Assembly: GCF_008087085.1 (NCBI RefSeq)
Contig: NZ_VIYJ01000001.1
Coordinates: 372,001-436,000, forward strand
Origin: Nocardioides rubriscoriae
GTDB lineage: Bacteria; Actinomycetota; Actinomycetes; Propionibacteriales; Nocardioidaceae
Length of the DNA: 64,000 bases
Direction: 5' to 3'
Shown here: piece by piece, positions 41,531 through 50,153 of the stretch
How the letters are laid out: every line of letters starts with the position of its first letter
Position numbering within the stretch: position 1 is the stretch's first letter
Notes under the pieces: model-generated
The model's database searches: none
The model's input: the letters and a program-made list of their open reading frames with translations, nothing else
What the model was told of the DNA's origin: nothing
Made by a program: the position numbers and the translations under genes

Positions 41531-41562
41531 CTGTAGTGTCTCAGTAGATATAGGAGTCAGCG

Positions 41563-41730
41563 ATGAGCACCGTACGCGCCCCCCACCGCAGCCTCGACGA
41601 CCTCCCGACGCGCGGTCGCGAGTCGCGGCGAGCCGACCTCGACCGTGACCTGGTCGCGGTGCTGAGCATGCTCGCGATCCTGGCCCTGACGGCCCTGTGC
41701 TTCCTGGCTCGCACCGCGCTGCCGGCCTGA
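41563..41730 (+). CDS. Small single-pass membrane protein, 55 residues
   Basis: The frame encodes MSTVRAPHRSLDDLPTRGRE, a basic/acidic stretch, then one membrane helix (LVAVLSMLAILALTALCFLA) and a short tail. AGGAG lies seven bases before the ATG, and a good promoter precedes it. I recognise no family. The charged N-terminus followed by one helix suggests an inner-membrane protein with the N-terminus inside. It sits between the propeller-like gene and the HU gene without overlap. Confidence 0.75.
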   Translation: MSTVRAPHRSLDDLPTRGRESRRADLDRDLVAVLSMLAILALTALCFLARTALPA

Positions 41731-41881
41731 GCCCCGCGCGTCCGTCCCCCTCCCGTCACCCTCCCGTCACGCCGCGCGACCCGCCCGGTCGTCCGGCGTG
41801 GCGGCGGGCTGCGCTACGGTCGGCAGCCGCGGCCCGTCGTGGCCACGACCCTGACCACCATCGAGAGGACACGTCATCCCC

Positions 41882-42160
41882 ATGAACCGCACCGAGCTGC
41901 GCGAGGCCATCGCCACCGAGACGGGCCTCAGCGGCGCGCAGGCCGACCAGGCCCTCACCGCTGTGCTCGACGCCATCACCGGCGCCCTGGCCAAGGGCGA
42001 CAAGGTCACCCTGCCGGGCTTCGGCACGTTCGAGACCCGTGAGCGCGCCGCGCGCCAGGGGCGCAACCCGCAGACCGGCGAGAGCATCGACATCGCCGCC
42101 AGCACCGCGCCCGCCTTCAAGGCCGGCGCCGCGCTCAAGAAGGCCGTCTCCGGCAGCTGA
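41882..42160 (+). CDS. HU-family nucleoid DNA-binding protein
   Basis: The 92-residue protein is a standard HU/IHF fold: MNRTELREAIATETGLS, KVTLPGFGTFETRERAARQGRNPQTGE and the tip/DNA-arm ending APAFKAGAALKKAV. It bends and compacts DNA. It lacks the long Lys/Ala/Pro-rich tail of mycobacterial HupB, so it is the short HU form. A strong hairpin follows the stop. Confidence 0.96.
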   Translation: MNRTELREAIATETGLSGAQADQALTAVLDAITGALAKGDKVTLPGFGTFETRERAARQGRNPQTGESIDIAASTAPAFKAGAALKKAVSGS

Positions 42161-42178
42161 GCCACCCCCGTTCCACCC

Positions 42179-42216
42179 GGAGCCGGTCGGCCCTCCTCGT
42201 AGGGGCGACCGGCTCC
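42179..42216 (+). terminator. Terminator-like hairpin after the HU gene
   Basis: GGAGCCGGTCG pairs with CGACCGGCTCC (11 bp), and CCC/GGG inside extends the stem past one mismatch. It begins 19 bases after the HU stop. No U-tract follows. Confidence 0.75.
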
Positions 42217-42302
42217 GCCGGGTCTGCGCGACGGCACGGCCTCGCGCCGAATCGGCTCCGCCGGGGGTCCTGCCAGGCGAGAATGGCGATCGGAGGTGGC
42301 TC

Positions 42303-45300
42303 ATGACGGACGGCGGCGACAGCCTGTGGCGCCGACTCTTCGACGCGACCCCTGACGCGATGTGGCTGGTCGGGTTCGACGGCGAGACGTTGATGGCCAA
42401 CCAGCGCTTCGCCGACCTGGTCGGCCACCCGTACGAGACCATCACCAGCATCTCCGGGTTCGACATCGCCGACGAGGAGGGCCGGGTCGACTTCGCGCGA
42501 CACCTCGAGGCGATGCGGGCCGGCCACCCCGGTGTCACCAACGAGGACGTCCTGGTCGTGCGCGGCGACGGCACCCGGATCTGGACCCTGTCGAGCTGGT
42601 CCCCGGTCCCCGACGCGGCCGGCACGGGAGTCGTCGGCTACCTCCACCGGCTCACCGAGCACACCGAGCAGCGCCACCTCCTCGACACGCTGCGCGACCG
42701 CGAGCTGCAGCTCGCCAACGCCCAACGCATCGCCCGCCTCGGCAGCTGGACGTGGGACCTCGAGACCGACCACCTCTGGTGGTCCCCCGAGCTCCTCGAC
42801 GTCTACGGCGTCAGCGCGCAGGACTTCACCCCGACGCCCGACAGCATCGCCGAGCTGATCCACCCCGACGACCTGGCCACGGTCCGGTCCTCGGTCATCA
42901 GCGCGATGAAGACCAGTGACGGCTTCGTCCTCGAGGGCCGCGCGATCACCCCCGCCGGCGAGCTGCGCTGGATCCGCGGGGTCGCCGAGGTCGAGCGCGA
43001 CGCGACGGGCCGCGCGGTCCGGCTGAGCGGCACGGGCCAGGACGTCACCGAACGACGCCAGGCCCTCGACGCCGCCACCACCGCGACCCGACGTCTCACG
43101 CTGCTGCAGCAGCTCGCCGAGGCCGCCAACCGCTCGAGCACCCTCGCCGACGCGCTGGTCCGCTCGGCCCGGCTGCTGGCCGGCTCGCGCGAGTGGACCC
43201 CGCTGTGCGTCGTCGTGCGCGCCGAGCGCGGGGCACCCCTCAGCGTCCTGCGCCTCCCCGAGCCCGCAGCCCCCGGCCTGCCCGCCCCCGACCTCGACGC
43301 GGCCGGCGAGTGCTGGCGCACCCGCGAGATGGTGCTCACGCGGCTGCCGGGCACGTCCGGCAGCCTCCTGCTGAGCCTCCCGGTCCGCGCGGGGCGCCAG
43401 ATGGCCTGCGTGGTCCAGGTCGTCGCCGACCTCGACCGCCAGGACGACTACACCCGGTCGCTCATGGCCCAGGTCAGCGAGCAGCTCAGCAGCGTCGCCG
43501 AGCGCGAGCGGGCGGCCGACCAGCTCGAGGAGGCGCGCGACCAGGCGATGGCGGCCTCGCGGCACAAGTCCGAGTTCCTCGCCACGATGAGCCACGAGAT
43601 CCGGACGCCCATGAACGGCGTGATCGGGTTGACCGACCTGCTCCTGCGCACCGACCTCGACGACCGGCAGCGGCGCCTGGCCGAGGGCCTGCGCGGCGCC
43701 GGCCTGACCCTGCTCTCGCTCATCAACGACGTCCTGGACCTGTCCAAGATCGAGTCGGGCAAGCTCGAGCTCGAGGCGATCGAGTTCGACGTGCGCCGCG
43801 TGGTCGACGAGACCGCGACGATCCTGGCCGGTCCCGCGGCCGAGAAGGGGCTCGAGCTGGTCGTCGGCTGCGACCCCGAGGTTCCCCGGCTGGTCCTGGG
43901 CGACCCGGTCCGCCTGGGACAGGTGCTCACCAACCTCGGCAGCAACGCCGTGAAGTTCACCGAGACCGGCGAGGTCGTCATCGACGTCCGGGTCGATCCC
44001 GACGACCAGCACGGGCAGGACGGGCAGGACGGGCAGGACAAGCCGCGCGGGCAGCACGGGGCCGGCCCGTCGGTCCTGCTCCGGGTCGAGGTGCGCGACA
44101 CCGGCGTCGGGATCGCCGACGACGACCTCGACGGCCTGTTCGACGCCTTCACCCAGGCCGACCGCTCCACCACCCGCCAGCACGGTGGCACCGGCCTGGG
44201 CCTGGCGATCTCCCGTCAGCTCGTCGACGGGATGGGCGGGCGGATCGGGGTCCGCAGCGTCCCGGGCGCCGGCAGCGTCTTCTGGTTCACCGCCCGCTTC
44301 GGGGCCGTCGAGGCCGACGCCGACCCGCCGCGCGACGACCGTCCGCCCGAGCGCCGGCGGGTGCTCGTCGTCGCCGACCATCCGTCCACGGCGTCGTTCC
44401 TGCTGCGTCAGCTGACCGCGTGGCAGCTGCGGGTCGACCACGTCGCCTCCGCGCAGGAGGCGTCGGCCGCCCTGGCCGAGGCCGCCGACGCCGGCACCCC
44501 CTACGACGTGGCGCTGGTCGACCTCCCGGTCTCCGGCGACGCCGGCCCCGACCTCGGCCGTCGGGTGCGCGCCGACCCGACCGTCGGATCGGTCGACCTC
44601 GTCCTCGTGGCGGGTGACGGTGCGATGACCGACGACGAGATGCGCGCCGCCGGCTACCGCACGCGGGTGAGCAAGCCCGTGCGCACCTCCGAGCTGCGTG
44701 CCGCGCTCCTCGGCGCGAGCCACGAGCCGCACCGGGTCGTCGAGGACCGCCCCCCGCTCCCCACCAGGGCGCCGCTGGGCCTGCACGTCCTCGTCGTGGA
44801 GGACAACGCCGTCAACCAGCTCGTCGCGACGGGCCTGCTTGAGAACCTCGGCTGCACCGTCGCGGCCGTCGGCAACGGGGCCGAGGCCGTCGACGCGCTG
44901 TCCGAGGGGCACGACATCGACGTGGTGCTGATGGACTGCCGGATGCCGCGCATGGACGGCTTCGCCGCGACCCGCGCCATCCGCAGGCGCGAGGCCGCCC
45001 GGCCCGGGCGGCGGGTGCCGATCATCGCGATGACGGCCTCGGCCCTGCCCGGTGAGCGGGACCGCTGCCTGGCAGCCGGCATGGACGACTTCCTCACCAA
45101 GCCGGTCGACCCGGCCCAGCTCGCGGCGGCCGTGTCCCGGGCCGCGGCGCCCGGGCGCCTGCACCGCGCCCCCGCGGCCACCCCCGCCGCTCCCGTGAGC
45201 GCTCCTCCGGCCGGCGCCCTCGACCTCGAGCGGGTCGAGCTGCTGCGAGAGCTCGTCAAGGACGGCGTCACCTTCTTCGAGCGCACCCGCACCTCGTTCC

Positions 45301-45557
45301 TCTCGCGCATCGACGGCGCCGTGGCCCAGATCAGCACCGCCGTGGCCGACGGCGACGTCGAGCGCACCGGGGCGGACGCCCACCAGCTCAAGGGCAGCGC
45401 GTTCAACCTCGGCCTGGTGCGGGTGGGGGCCGCCGCGGCCGCGATCGAGGAGCTCGCCCTCACCGGCGACCTCACGGGCGCCGACGACCTGCTCGCGACG
45501 CTGCGCGACGCGGTCACCGAGGGCGTCGACGCCCTCATCGCCGTCGGCGGGCCCTGA
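42303..45557 (+). CDS. Hybrid histidine kinase: PAS-PAS-GAF-kinase-REC-REC-HPt
   Basis: The 1084-residue protein has no membrane segment. In order it shows PAS domains (about 8-120 and 135-255), a GAF-like region (265-400), HisKA with His431 ([16 protein letters not shown]), a HATPase domain (G1 RDTGVGI; G2 GTGLGLAI), a first receiver (Asp740, partly degenerate: ADHP pocket, no Thr/Ser after strand 4), a canonical second receiver (Asp878, Lys933) and a C-terminal HPt domain with His1027 ([13 protein letters not shown]). A GQD tripeptide repeat (three 9-base copies at 44013-44039) sits in the ATPase domain. GGAGG precedes the ATG. A self-contained phosphorelay of this sort is rare in actinobacteria; the output partner is not adjacent. 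Confidence 0.92.
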   Translation: MTDGGDSLWRRLFDATPDAMWLVGFDGETLMANQRFADLVGHPYETITSISGFDIADEEGRVDFARHLEAMRAGHPGVTNEDVLVVRGDGTRIWTLSSWSPVPDAAGTGVVGYLHRLTEHTEQRHLLDTLRDRELQLANAQRIARLGSWTWDLETDHLWWSPELLDVYGVSAQDFTPTPDSIAELIHPDDLATVRSSVISAMKTSDGFVLEGRAITPAGELRWIRGVAEVERDATGRAVRLSGTGQDVTERRQALDAATTATRRLTLLQQLAEAANRSSTLADALVRSARLLAGSREWTPLCVVVRAERGAPLSVLRLPEPAAPGLPAPDLDAAGECWRTREMVLTRLPGTSGSLLLSLPVRAGRQMACVVQVVADLDRQDDYTRSLMAQVSEQLSSVAERERAADQLEEARDQAMAASRHKSEFLATMSHEIRTPMNGVIGLTDLLLRTDLDDRQRRLAEGLRGAGLTLLSLINDVLDLSKIESGKLELEAIEFDVRRVVDETATILAGPAAEKGLELVVGCDPEVPRLVLGDPVRLGQVLTNLGSNAVKFTETGEVVIDVRVDPDDQHGQDGQDGQDKPRGQHGAGPSVLLRVEVRDTGVGIADDDLDGLFDAFTQADRSTTRQHGGTGLGLAISRQLVDGMGGRIGVRSVPGAGSVFWFTARFGAVEADADPPRDDRPPERRRVLVVADHPSTASFLLRQLTAWQLRVDHVASAQEASAALAEAADAGTPYDVALVDLPVSGDAGPDLGRRVRADPTVGSVDLVLVAGDGAMTDDEMRAAGYRTRVSKPVRTSELRAALLGASHEPHRVVEDRPPLPTRAPLGLHVLVVEDNAVNQLVATGLLENLGCTVAAVGNGAEAVDALSEGHDIDVVLMDCRMPRMDGFAATRAIRRREAARPGRRVPIIAMTASALPGERDRCLAAGMDDFLTKPVDPAQLAAAVSRAAAPGRLHRAPAATPAAPVSAPPAGALDLERVELLRELVKDGVTFFERTRTSFLSRIDGAVAQISTAVADGDVERTGADAHQLKGSAFNLGLVRVGAAAAAIEELALTGDLTGADDLLATLRDAVTEGVDALIAVGGP

Positions 45558-45702
45558 CCACCGGGCCGCACCGCCCACGGCCCTCGCGAGCACACGTCGA
45601 CCTGTCGTGGGCACTACCCTGGGACCAGGCCCGCGCCACCCCTGCGAGCCCTCCGAGACCACCCACCCCGTGGTCGCCCACCACCTCGAACGGACACCAC
45701 CC

Positions 45703-46791
45703 ATGCCCTCCTCCGACGTCTTCGAGCTCGGCCCCGACCACGAGCAGGTCGTCTTCGCCCACGACCCCGCCACCGGCCTGCGCGCCATCATCGCGATCCA
45801 CTCGACCGCCCTCGGCCCGGCCCTCGGCGGCACCCGCTTCCACCCCTACGCCTCGACCGACGCCGCCCTGGCCGACGTGCTCGACCTCTCGCGCGGCATG
45901 TCCTACAAGGCCGCGCTCGCGGGCCTCGACCTCGGTGGGGGCAAGGCCGTCATCATCGGCGACCCCGCCACGCTGAAGTCCGAGGCCCTGCTGCGGGCCT
46001 ACGGCCGCTTCGTGCAGTCGCTCTCGGGCCGCTACCTCACCGCCTGCGACGTCGGCACCTACTCCGAGGACATGGACCAGGTCGCCCGCGAGTGCGACTA
46101 CGTCACCGGCCGCACGGTCGCCCACGGCGGCGCCGGCGACAGCTCGGTGCTCACGGCGTACGGCGTCTTCCGCGGCATGCTGGCCGCCGCCGAGGTCGCG
46201 TGGGGCACCCCCGCCGGCAGCGGCGCGCTCGAGGGTCGCACCGTCGGCGTGGCCGGCGTCGGCAAGGTCGGCCGACACCTGGTCGGCCACCTCCTCGAGG
46301 CCGGCGCACGGGTGGTCGTCACCGACGTGTGGCAGCCCGCCGTCGACCGGGTGCTCGACGAGCACCCGTCGGTCCGGGTGGCCGAGTCCACCGAGGCCCT
46401 GGTCGCCTCCGCCCTCGACGTCTACGCCCCCTGCGCTCTGGGCCACGCCCTGACCGACGAGGTCGTCGACGTCCTCTCGGCCCGGGTGGTCTGCGGCGCC
46501 GCCAACAACCAGCTGGCCCACCCCGGGGTCGACAAGACCCTGGCCGACCGCGGCGTCGTCTACGCGCCCGACTACTGCGTCAACGCCGGCGGGCTGATCC
46601 AGGTCGCCGACGAGCTGGAGGGCTTCTCGTTCGAGCGCGCGCAGCAGCGCGCGACCACGATCTACGACACCACCCGCGCCGTGCTCGAGCTCGCGGCGGC
46701 CGACGGGGTCACCCCCGCCGTCGCGGCCGACCGGCTGGCCGAGAAGCGGATGCGCGAGGTCGGCCGGCTGCGCGGCATCTGGTTGCGCTGA
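45703..46791 (+). CDS. Leucine/valine-type amino-acid dehydrogenase
   Basis: The 362-residue enzyme shows the Glu/Leu/Phe/Val dehydrogenase features GPALGGTRF, the catalytic-Lys region [18 protein letters not shown], and an NAD-binding [16 protein letters not shown]. It oxidatively deaminates branched-chain amino acids to 2-oxo acids, usually for catabolism or branched fatty-acid primers. Leucine and valine specificity cannot be separated by eye. The ATG at 45703 is preferred over upstream in-frame starts, which add a Pro-rich stretch not seen in the family. It lies alone, ending before a convergent repeat gap. Confidence 0.92.
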   Translation: MPSSDVFELGPDHEQVVFAHDPATGLRAIIAIHSTALGPALGGTRFHPYASTDAALADVLDLSRGMSYKAALAGLDLGGGKAVIIGDPATLKSEALLRAYGRFVQSLSGRYLTACDVGTYSEDMDQVARECDYVTGRTVAHGGAGDSSVLTAYGVFRGMLAAAEVAWGTPAGSGALEGRTVGVAGVGKVGRHLVGHLLEAGARVVVTDVWQPAVDRVLDEHPSVRVAESTEALVASALDVYAPCALGHALTDEVVDVLSARVVCGAANNQLAHPGVDKTLADRGVVYAPDYCVNAGGLIQVADELEGFSFERAQQRATTIYDTTRAVLELAAADGVTPAVAADRLAEKRMREVGRLRGIWLR

Positions 46792-46928
46792 GCGTCCGGC
46801 GGCGGGTGCCCCACCTGGTGCCCGCCGCTGCGACCTCCGGGGCAGGTGCGGGTCGGGGACGGACGGGCGCGGCCGTCCGCCCCGGACCCGAAGGCCCTGT
46901 GGCACGAGATGGCGTGCCGGTGCGGCCC

Positions 46929-47022
46929 GGTGTGGTCTCGTGACGCTCCCTAGCGGGAGCTCCTCGACCACCGTGGGGTGCAGTCGTGGCGCTTCCTGGC
47001 GGGAGCTACTCGAGCACGGTGT
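46929..47022. repeat. Intergenic repeat module, copy C, with a degraded tandem copy
   Basis: GGTGTGGTCTCG (46929-46940), the hairpin GCTCCC-TAGC-GGGAGC (46945-46960) and CTCCTCGACCACCGTGGG (46960-46977) repeat the plan of copy B with a different inner stem. A second, diverged version follows at once (46981-47022: GTGGCGCTTCCTGGCGGGAG, then CTACTCGAGCACGGTG). The 290-base gap between the convergent dehydrogenase and DUF3073 ends holds no gene. Confidence 0.85.
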
Positions 47023-47081
47023 GCGCGCACGCGAGAGTCGGCCCACGCGACGATGCGCGAGGGTCCTACCGAGGGGAGAGG

Positions 47082-47264
47082 TCAGTCCCGGGAGCGGTCG
47101 GCGTAGTCCGACCACTCGTCGGGGAGCTCGTCTGCCACCGGGTCGGAATGGACTTCGTCGCCGTGCAGCTCCTTGGCCAGCGCCCCGAAGTCCGTCTCGT
47201 GAGTACGGTACTTCAGGTCGCGCGCGACCTTCGTCTGCTTGGCTTTCGCTCGGCCGCGGCCCAT
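47082..47264 (-). CDS. DUF3073 protein
   Basis: The 60-residue protein starts MGRGRAKAKQTKVARDLKY and has an acidic C-terminus, the usual DUF3073 form in actinobacteria. It is basic at the front and probably binds nucleic acid or a ribosomal partner; function is unknown. The family commonly neighbours purM and purF, as here. The ATG at 47264 gives the family's normal N-terminus; the longer frame from 47342 covers the promoter. Confidence 0.92.
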   Translation of the reverse strand: MGRGRAKAKQTKVARDLKYRTHETDFGALAKELHGDEVHSDPVADELPDEWSDYADRSRD

Positions 47265-47340
47265 AGGGTCCAGCCCCCTCGCACACTTGGCCGGGCGCGT
47301 GTCCGCGTCCCGGGCTCTCTCAACAGGATCTCGTGAGGAC

Positions 47341-47366
47341 AACGCTACCTGCTGCGTGTCTGTTCC
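47341..47366 (-). promoter_or_regulatory. Candidate ECF-sigma promoter of the DUF3073 gene
   Basis: On the minus strand GGAAC (47366-47362), 17 bases and CGTT (47344-47341) match the pattern of SigE/SigH-type envelope and oxidative-stress promoters of actinobacteria. It lies 77 bases before the DUF3073 ATG. It is the only such motif in the 148-base gap after purM. Confidence 0.45.
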
Positions 47367-47412
47367 GGCACGCGGGTTCGCGGTTTGGTGCCATTAATTC
47401 AAGAGTCGTACG

Positions 47413-48483
47413 TCACCAGTCGGGGTGCTGACCCGTCAGGCGCACCGTCGAGGCCTGGTCGGGGTCGACGTCGACCTGCCCGGCGACCCACGCCTTGAGC
47501 CCCAGGCCCTCGGCCAGGTGCAGGGCGGGGTCGACCGAGTCGGGCGGGCAGAGCACGACCATGCCGACGCCGCAGTTGAGGGTCGCCTCGAGGTCGTCCT
47601 GACTGAGGTCGCCGACACGACGGACCAGGTCGAAGACCGGCTGGGGGTTCCAGGTACCGCGCTCGAGGGTGGCGCGCAGCTCGACCGGCAGCACCCGGGC
47701 CAGGTTGGCGGCCAGCCCGCCACCGGTGACGTGGGCCATGGCGTGGACCTCGGTGTGGTCGGCCAGGGCCAGGCACGCCTTGGCAAAGATCCGGGTCGGC
47801 TCGAGCAGCTCCTCGCCCAGCGTGCGACCGAGCTCGGGCACGTCGCGGTCGAGGGCCCACCCGGCCTCCTGGAGCAGCACGTGGCGCACCAGCGAGTAGC
47901 CGTTGGAGTGCAGGCCCGAGGAGGCCAGCGCGATGACGGCGTCACCGGGGCGCACCCGGCCCGGGCCCAGCAGCCGGTCGGCCTCCACGACGCCGGTGGC
48001 GGCGCCGGCGACGTCGTACTCGTCGGGGGCCAGCAGACCGGGGTGCTCGGCGGTCTCGCCGCCGACCAGGGCGCAGCCGGCCTCGATGCAGGCCTCGGCG
48101 ATGCCCTTGACGATCGCGGCGATCCGCTCGGGGACGACGCGGCCGGTGGCGATGTAGTCGGTCATGAAGAGCGGCTCGGCACCGCACACGACGAGGTCGT
48201 CGACGACCATGCCGACCAGGTCGAAGCCGATGGTGTCGTGCTTGTCCATGGCCTGGGCGATCGCGACCTTGGTGCCGACGCCGTCGGTCGACGTCGCGAG
48301 CAGCGGGCGCGTGTAGGACGTCAGCGCGCTGGCGTCGAAGAGCCCGGCGAACCCGCCGAGCCCGCCGATGACCTCGGGACGGCTGGCCTTGGCGACCCAG
48401 CCCTTCATCAGCTCGATCGCGGTGTCGGCGGCGTCGATGTCGACGCCCGCGCGGGCGTAGGCGTTCTGGGGCTGCTCGGTCAC
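47413..48483 (-). CDS. purM: Phosphoribosylformylglycinamidine cyclo-ligase
   Basis: The 356-residue AIR synthetase closes the imidazole ring in purine synthesis using ATP. It shows YARAGVDIDAADTAIELMK, STDGVGTKVAIA, the GGETAEHPG motif and GGLAANLARVLP. The GTG start follows the purF stop by 10 bases with AGGAC between, so it is cotranscribed with purF. Length and motifs are standard. Confidence 0.97.
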   Translation of the reverse strand: MTEQPQNAYARAGVDIDAADTAIELMKGWVAKASRPEVIGGLGGFAGLFDASALTSYTRPLLATSTDGVGTKVAIAQAMDKHDTIGFDLVGMVVDDLVVCGAEPLFMTDYIATGRVVPERIAAIVKGIAEACIEAGCALVGGETAEHPGLLAPDEYDVAGAATGVVEADRLLGPGRVRPGDAVIALASSGLHSNGYSLVRHVLLQEAGWALDRDVPELGRTLGEELLEPTRIFAKACLALADHTEVHAMAHVTGGGLAANLARVLPVELRATLERGTWNPQPVFDLVRRVGDLSQDDLEATLNCGVGMVVLCPPDSVDPALHLAEGLGLKAWVAGQVDVDPDQASTVRLTGQHPDW

Positions 48484-48493
48484 GAGGCCGTCC

Positions 48494-50041
48494 TCACGGG
48501 TTGTTGAGCACGGGCAGGGCCTTGCCGTGCGTGGGCGACTGGATCGAGGTCTCGAGCAGGTGCTTGCCGAGCATGCTCTCGTCGGGCAGCGGTACGGGGT
48601 ACTCGCCGGTGAAGCACGCGCGGCACAGGGTGTCGGGGGCCTGCCTGGTGGCGCCGATCATCCCCTCGAGGGAGATGTAGCCGAGGCTGTCGGCACCGAC
48701 GCTGGCGGCGATCTCGTCGGGGCTCAGGCCGTTGGCGATCAGCTCGGCGCGGGTCGCGAAGTCGATGCCGTAGAAGCACGGCCACTTCACCGGGGGGCTG
48801 GAGATGCGGACGTGGACCTCGAGAGCCCCGGCCTCGCGCAGCATCCGCACCTGGGCCCGCTGGGTGTTGCCGCGCACGATGGAGTCGTCGACGACGACGA
48901 CGCGCTTGCCGCGGATCATGTGGTCGAGGGCGTTGAGCTTGAGCCGGATGCCGAGCTGGCGCAGGGTCTGGCTGGGCTGGATGAAGGTGCGGCCCACGTA
49001 GGCGTTCTTGACGAAGCCCTGGCCGAACGGGATGCCGCTCTCCTCGGCGTAGCCGGCGGCGGCGGGGGTGCCCGACTCGGGCACCGGGATGACCAGGTCG
49101 GCCTCGACGGGGAACTCGCGGGCGAGCTGGCGACCCATCTCGACGCGCGACTCGTGGACGCTGCGGCCGCTGATGGTGGCGTCGGGTCGCGCGAGGTAGA
49201 CGTACTCGAAGACGCAGCCCTTGCGGTCGGCCTCGGCGAAGCGGTGCGAGCGCAGGCCGTTCTCGTCGATCACGATCATCTCGCCCGGCTCGACCTCGCG
49301 CACGACGCTCGCGCCGATGGTGGCCAGGGCGGCGTCCTCGCTCGCGACGACCCAGCCGCGGTCGAGCCGCCCCAGGACCAGCGGACGGATCCCCTGCGGG
49401 TCGCGGGCGGCGTAGAGGGTGTTCTCGTTCATCCACACGAAGCAGTAGGCGCCCCGCAGCAGCGGCAGCACCTCCATCGCGCGCTCCTCCAACGTCGTGT
49501 CGGGGTGGTGCGCGAGCAGGGCGGTCACCAGGCTGGTGTCGTTGGTGGCCGCGTTGCCGGGGCGGGTGTGCAGCTCGAGCTCGTCGTCGGGGCCCGGGAG
49601 AGCCTCGACCATCTCGCGCAGCTCGTGGGTGTTGATCAGGTTGCCGTTGTGGCCCAGCGCGATCGAGCCGTCGAACGTCGCCCGGAAGGTCGGCTGGGCG
49701 TTCTCCCAGGTGCTGGCCCCGGTGGTGGAGTAGCGCGCGTGGCCCACGGCCAGGTGGCCCTTGAGGGAGGCCAGCGTGGTCTCGTCGAAGACCTGCGAGA
49801 CCAGCCCCATGTCCTTGTAGACCAGGATCTGGCGGCCGTTGCTCACCGCGATGCCGGCCGACTCCTGACCGCGGTGCTGCAGGGCGTAGAGCCCGAAGTA
49901 GGTCAGCTTGGCGACCTCCTCCCCCGGGGCCCAGACACCGAACACGCCACAGGCGTCCTGGGGTCCCTGGTCGTGAGGGTCGAGTGCCGCGGTCAGCCGA
50001 CCGTCACCACCGGGCCGGGAGCGACTGCTCTGGAAAGGCAC
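48494..50041 (-). CDS. purF: Amidophosphoribosyltransferase
   Basis: The 515-residue enzyme commits PRPP to purine synthesis. An N-terminal propeptide of about 30 residues precedes the class II amidotransferase with catalytic Cys in ACGVFGVWAP; mature PurF is cleaved there. HARYSTTGAS and HNGNLINT follow. The C-terminal phosphoribosyltransferase has VVVVDDSIVRGNT, and Cys residues in KWPCFYGIDF and TLCRACFTGEY suggest the Fe-S cluster form. The GTG at 50041 is chosen; the frame upstream runs antisense to the neighbouring kinase gene. Confidence 0.97.
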   Translation of the reverse strand: MPFQSSRSRPGGDGRLTAALDPHDQGPQDACGVFGVWAPGEEVAKLTYFGLYALQHRGQESAGIAVSNGRQILVYKDMGLVSQVFDETTLASLKGHLAVGHARYSTTGASTWENAQPTFRATFDGSIALGHNGNLINTHELREMVEALPGPDDELELHTRPGNAATNDTSLVTALLAHHPDTTLEERAMEVLPLLRGAYCFVWMNENTLYAARDPQGIRPLVLGRLDRGWVVASEDAALATIGASVVREVEPGEMIVIDENGLRSHRFAEADRKGCVFEYVYLARPDATISGRSVHESRVEMGRQLAREFPVEADLVIPVPESGTPAAAGYAEESGIPFGQGFVKNAYVGRTFIQPSQTLRQLGIRLKLNALDHMIRGKRVVVVDDSIVRGNTQRAQVRMLREAGALEVHVRISSPPVKWPCFYGIDFATRAELIANGLSPDEIAASVGADSLGYISLEGMIGATRQAPDTLCRACFTGEYPVPLPDESMLGKHLLETSIQSPTHGKALPVLNNP

Positions 50042-50153
50042 GGGCTCATCGTAGTCGCCCCCGCCCGACACTCGGACGGTTGCCCGATCTGCCGCCGGAT
50101 CCGGCCGTCCGACGTAGGGTGAGGCAACCCACGACAAACGACGAGGCCACGTC

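Noticed and set aside
41528..41552. Strong operator claim for the TATCT/AGATA dyad
   Set aside because: Only five bases per arm match, so I mention it with the promoter but do not list it as a separate operator.
46821..47079. Possible small gene in the gap after the amino-acid dehydrogenase
   Set aside because: The sequence is accounted for by inverted-repeat modules shared with two other convergent gaps, and no frame has a ribosome site with normal third-position G+C.
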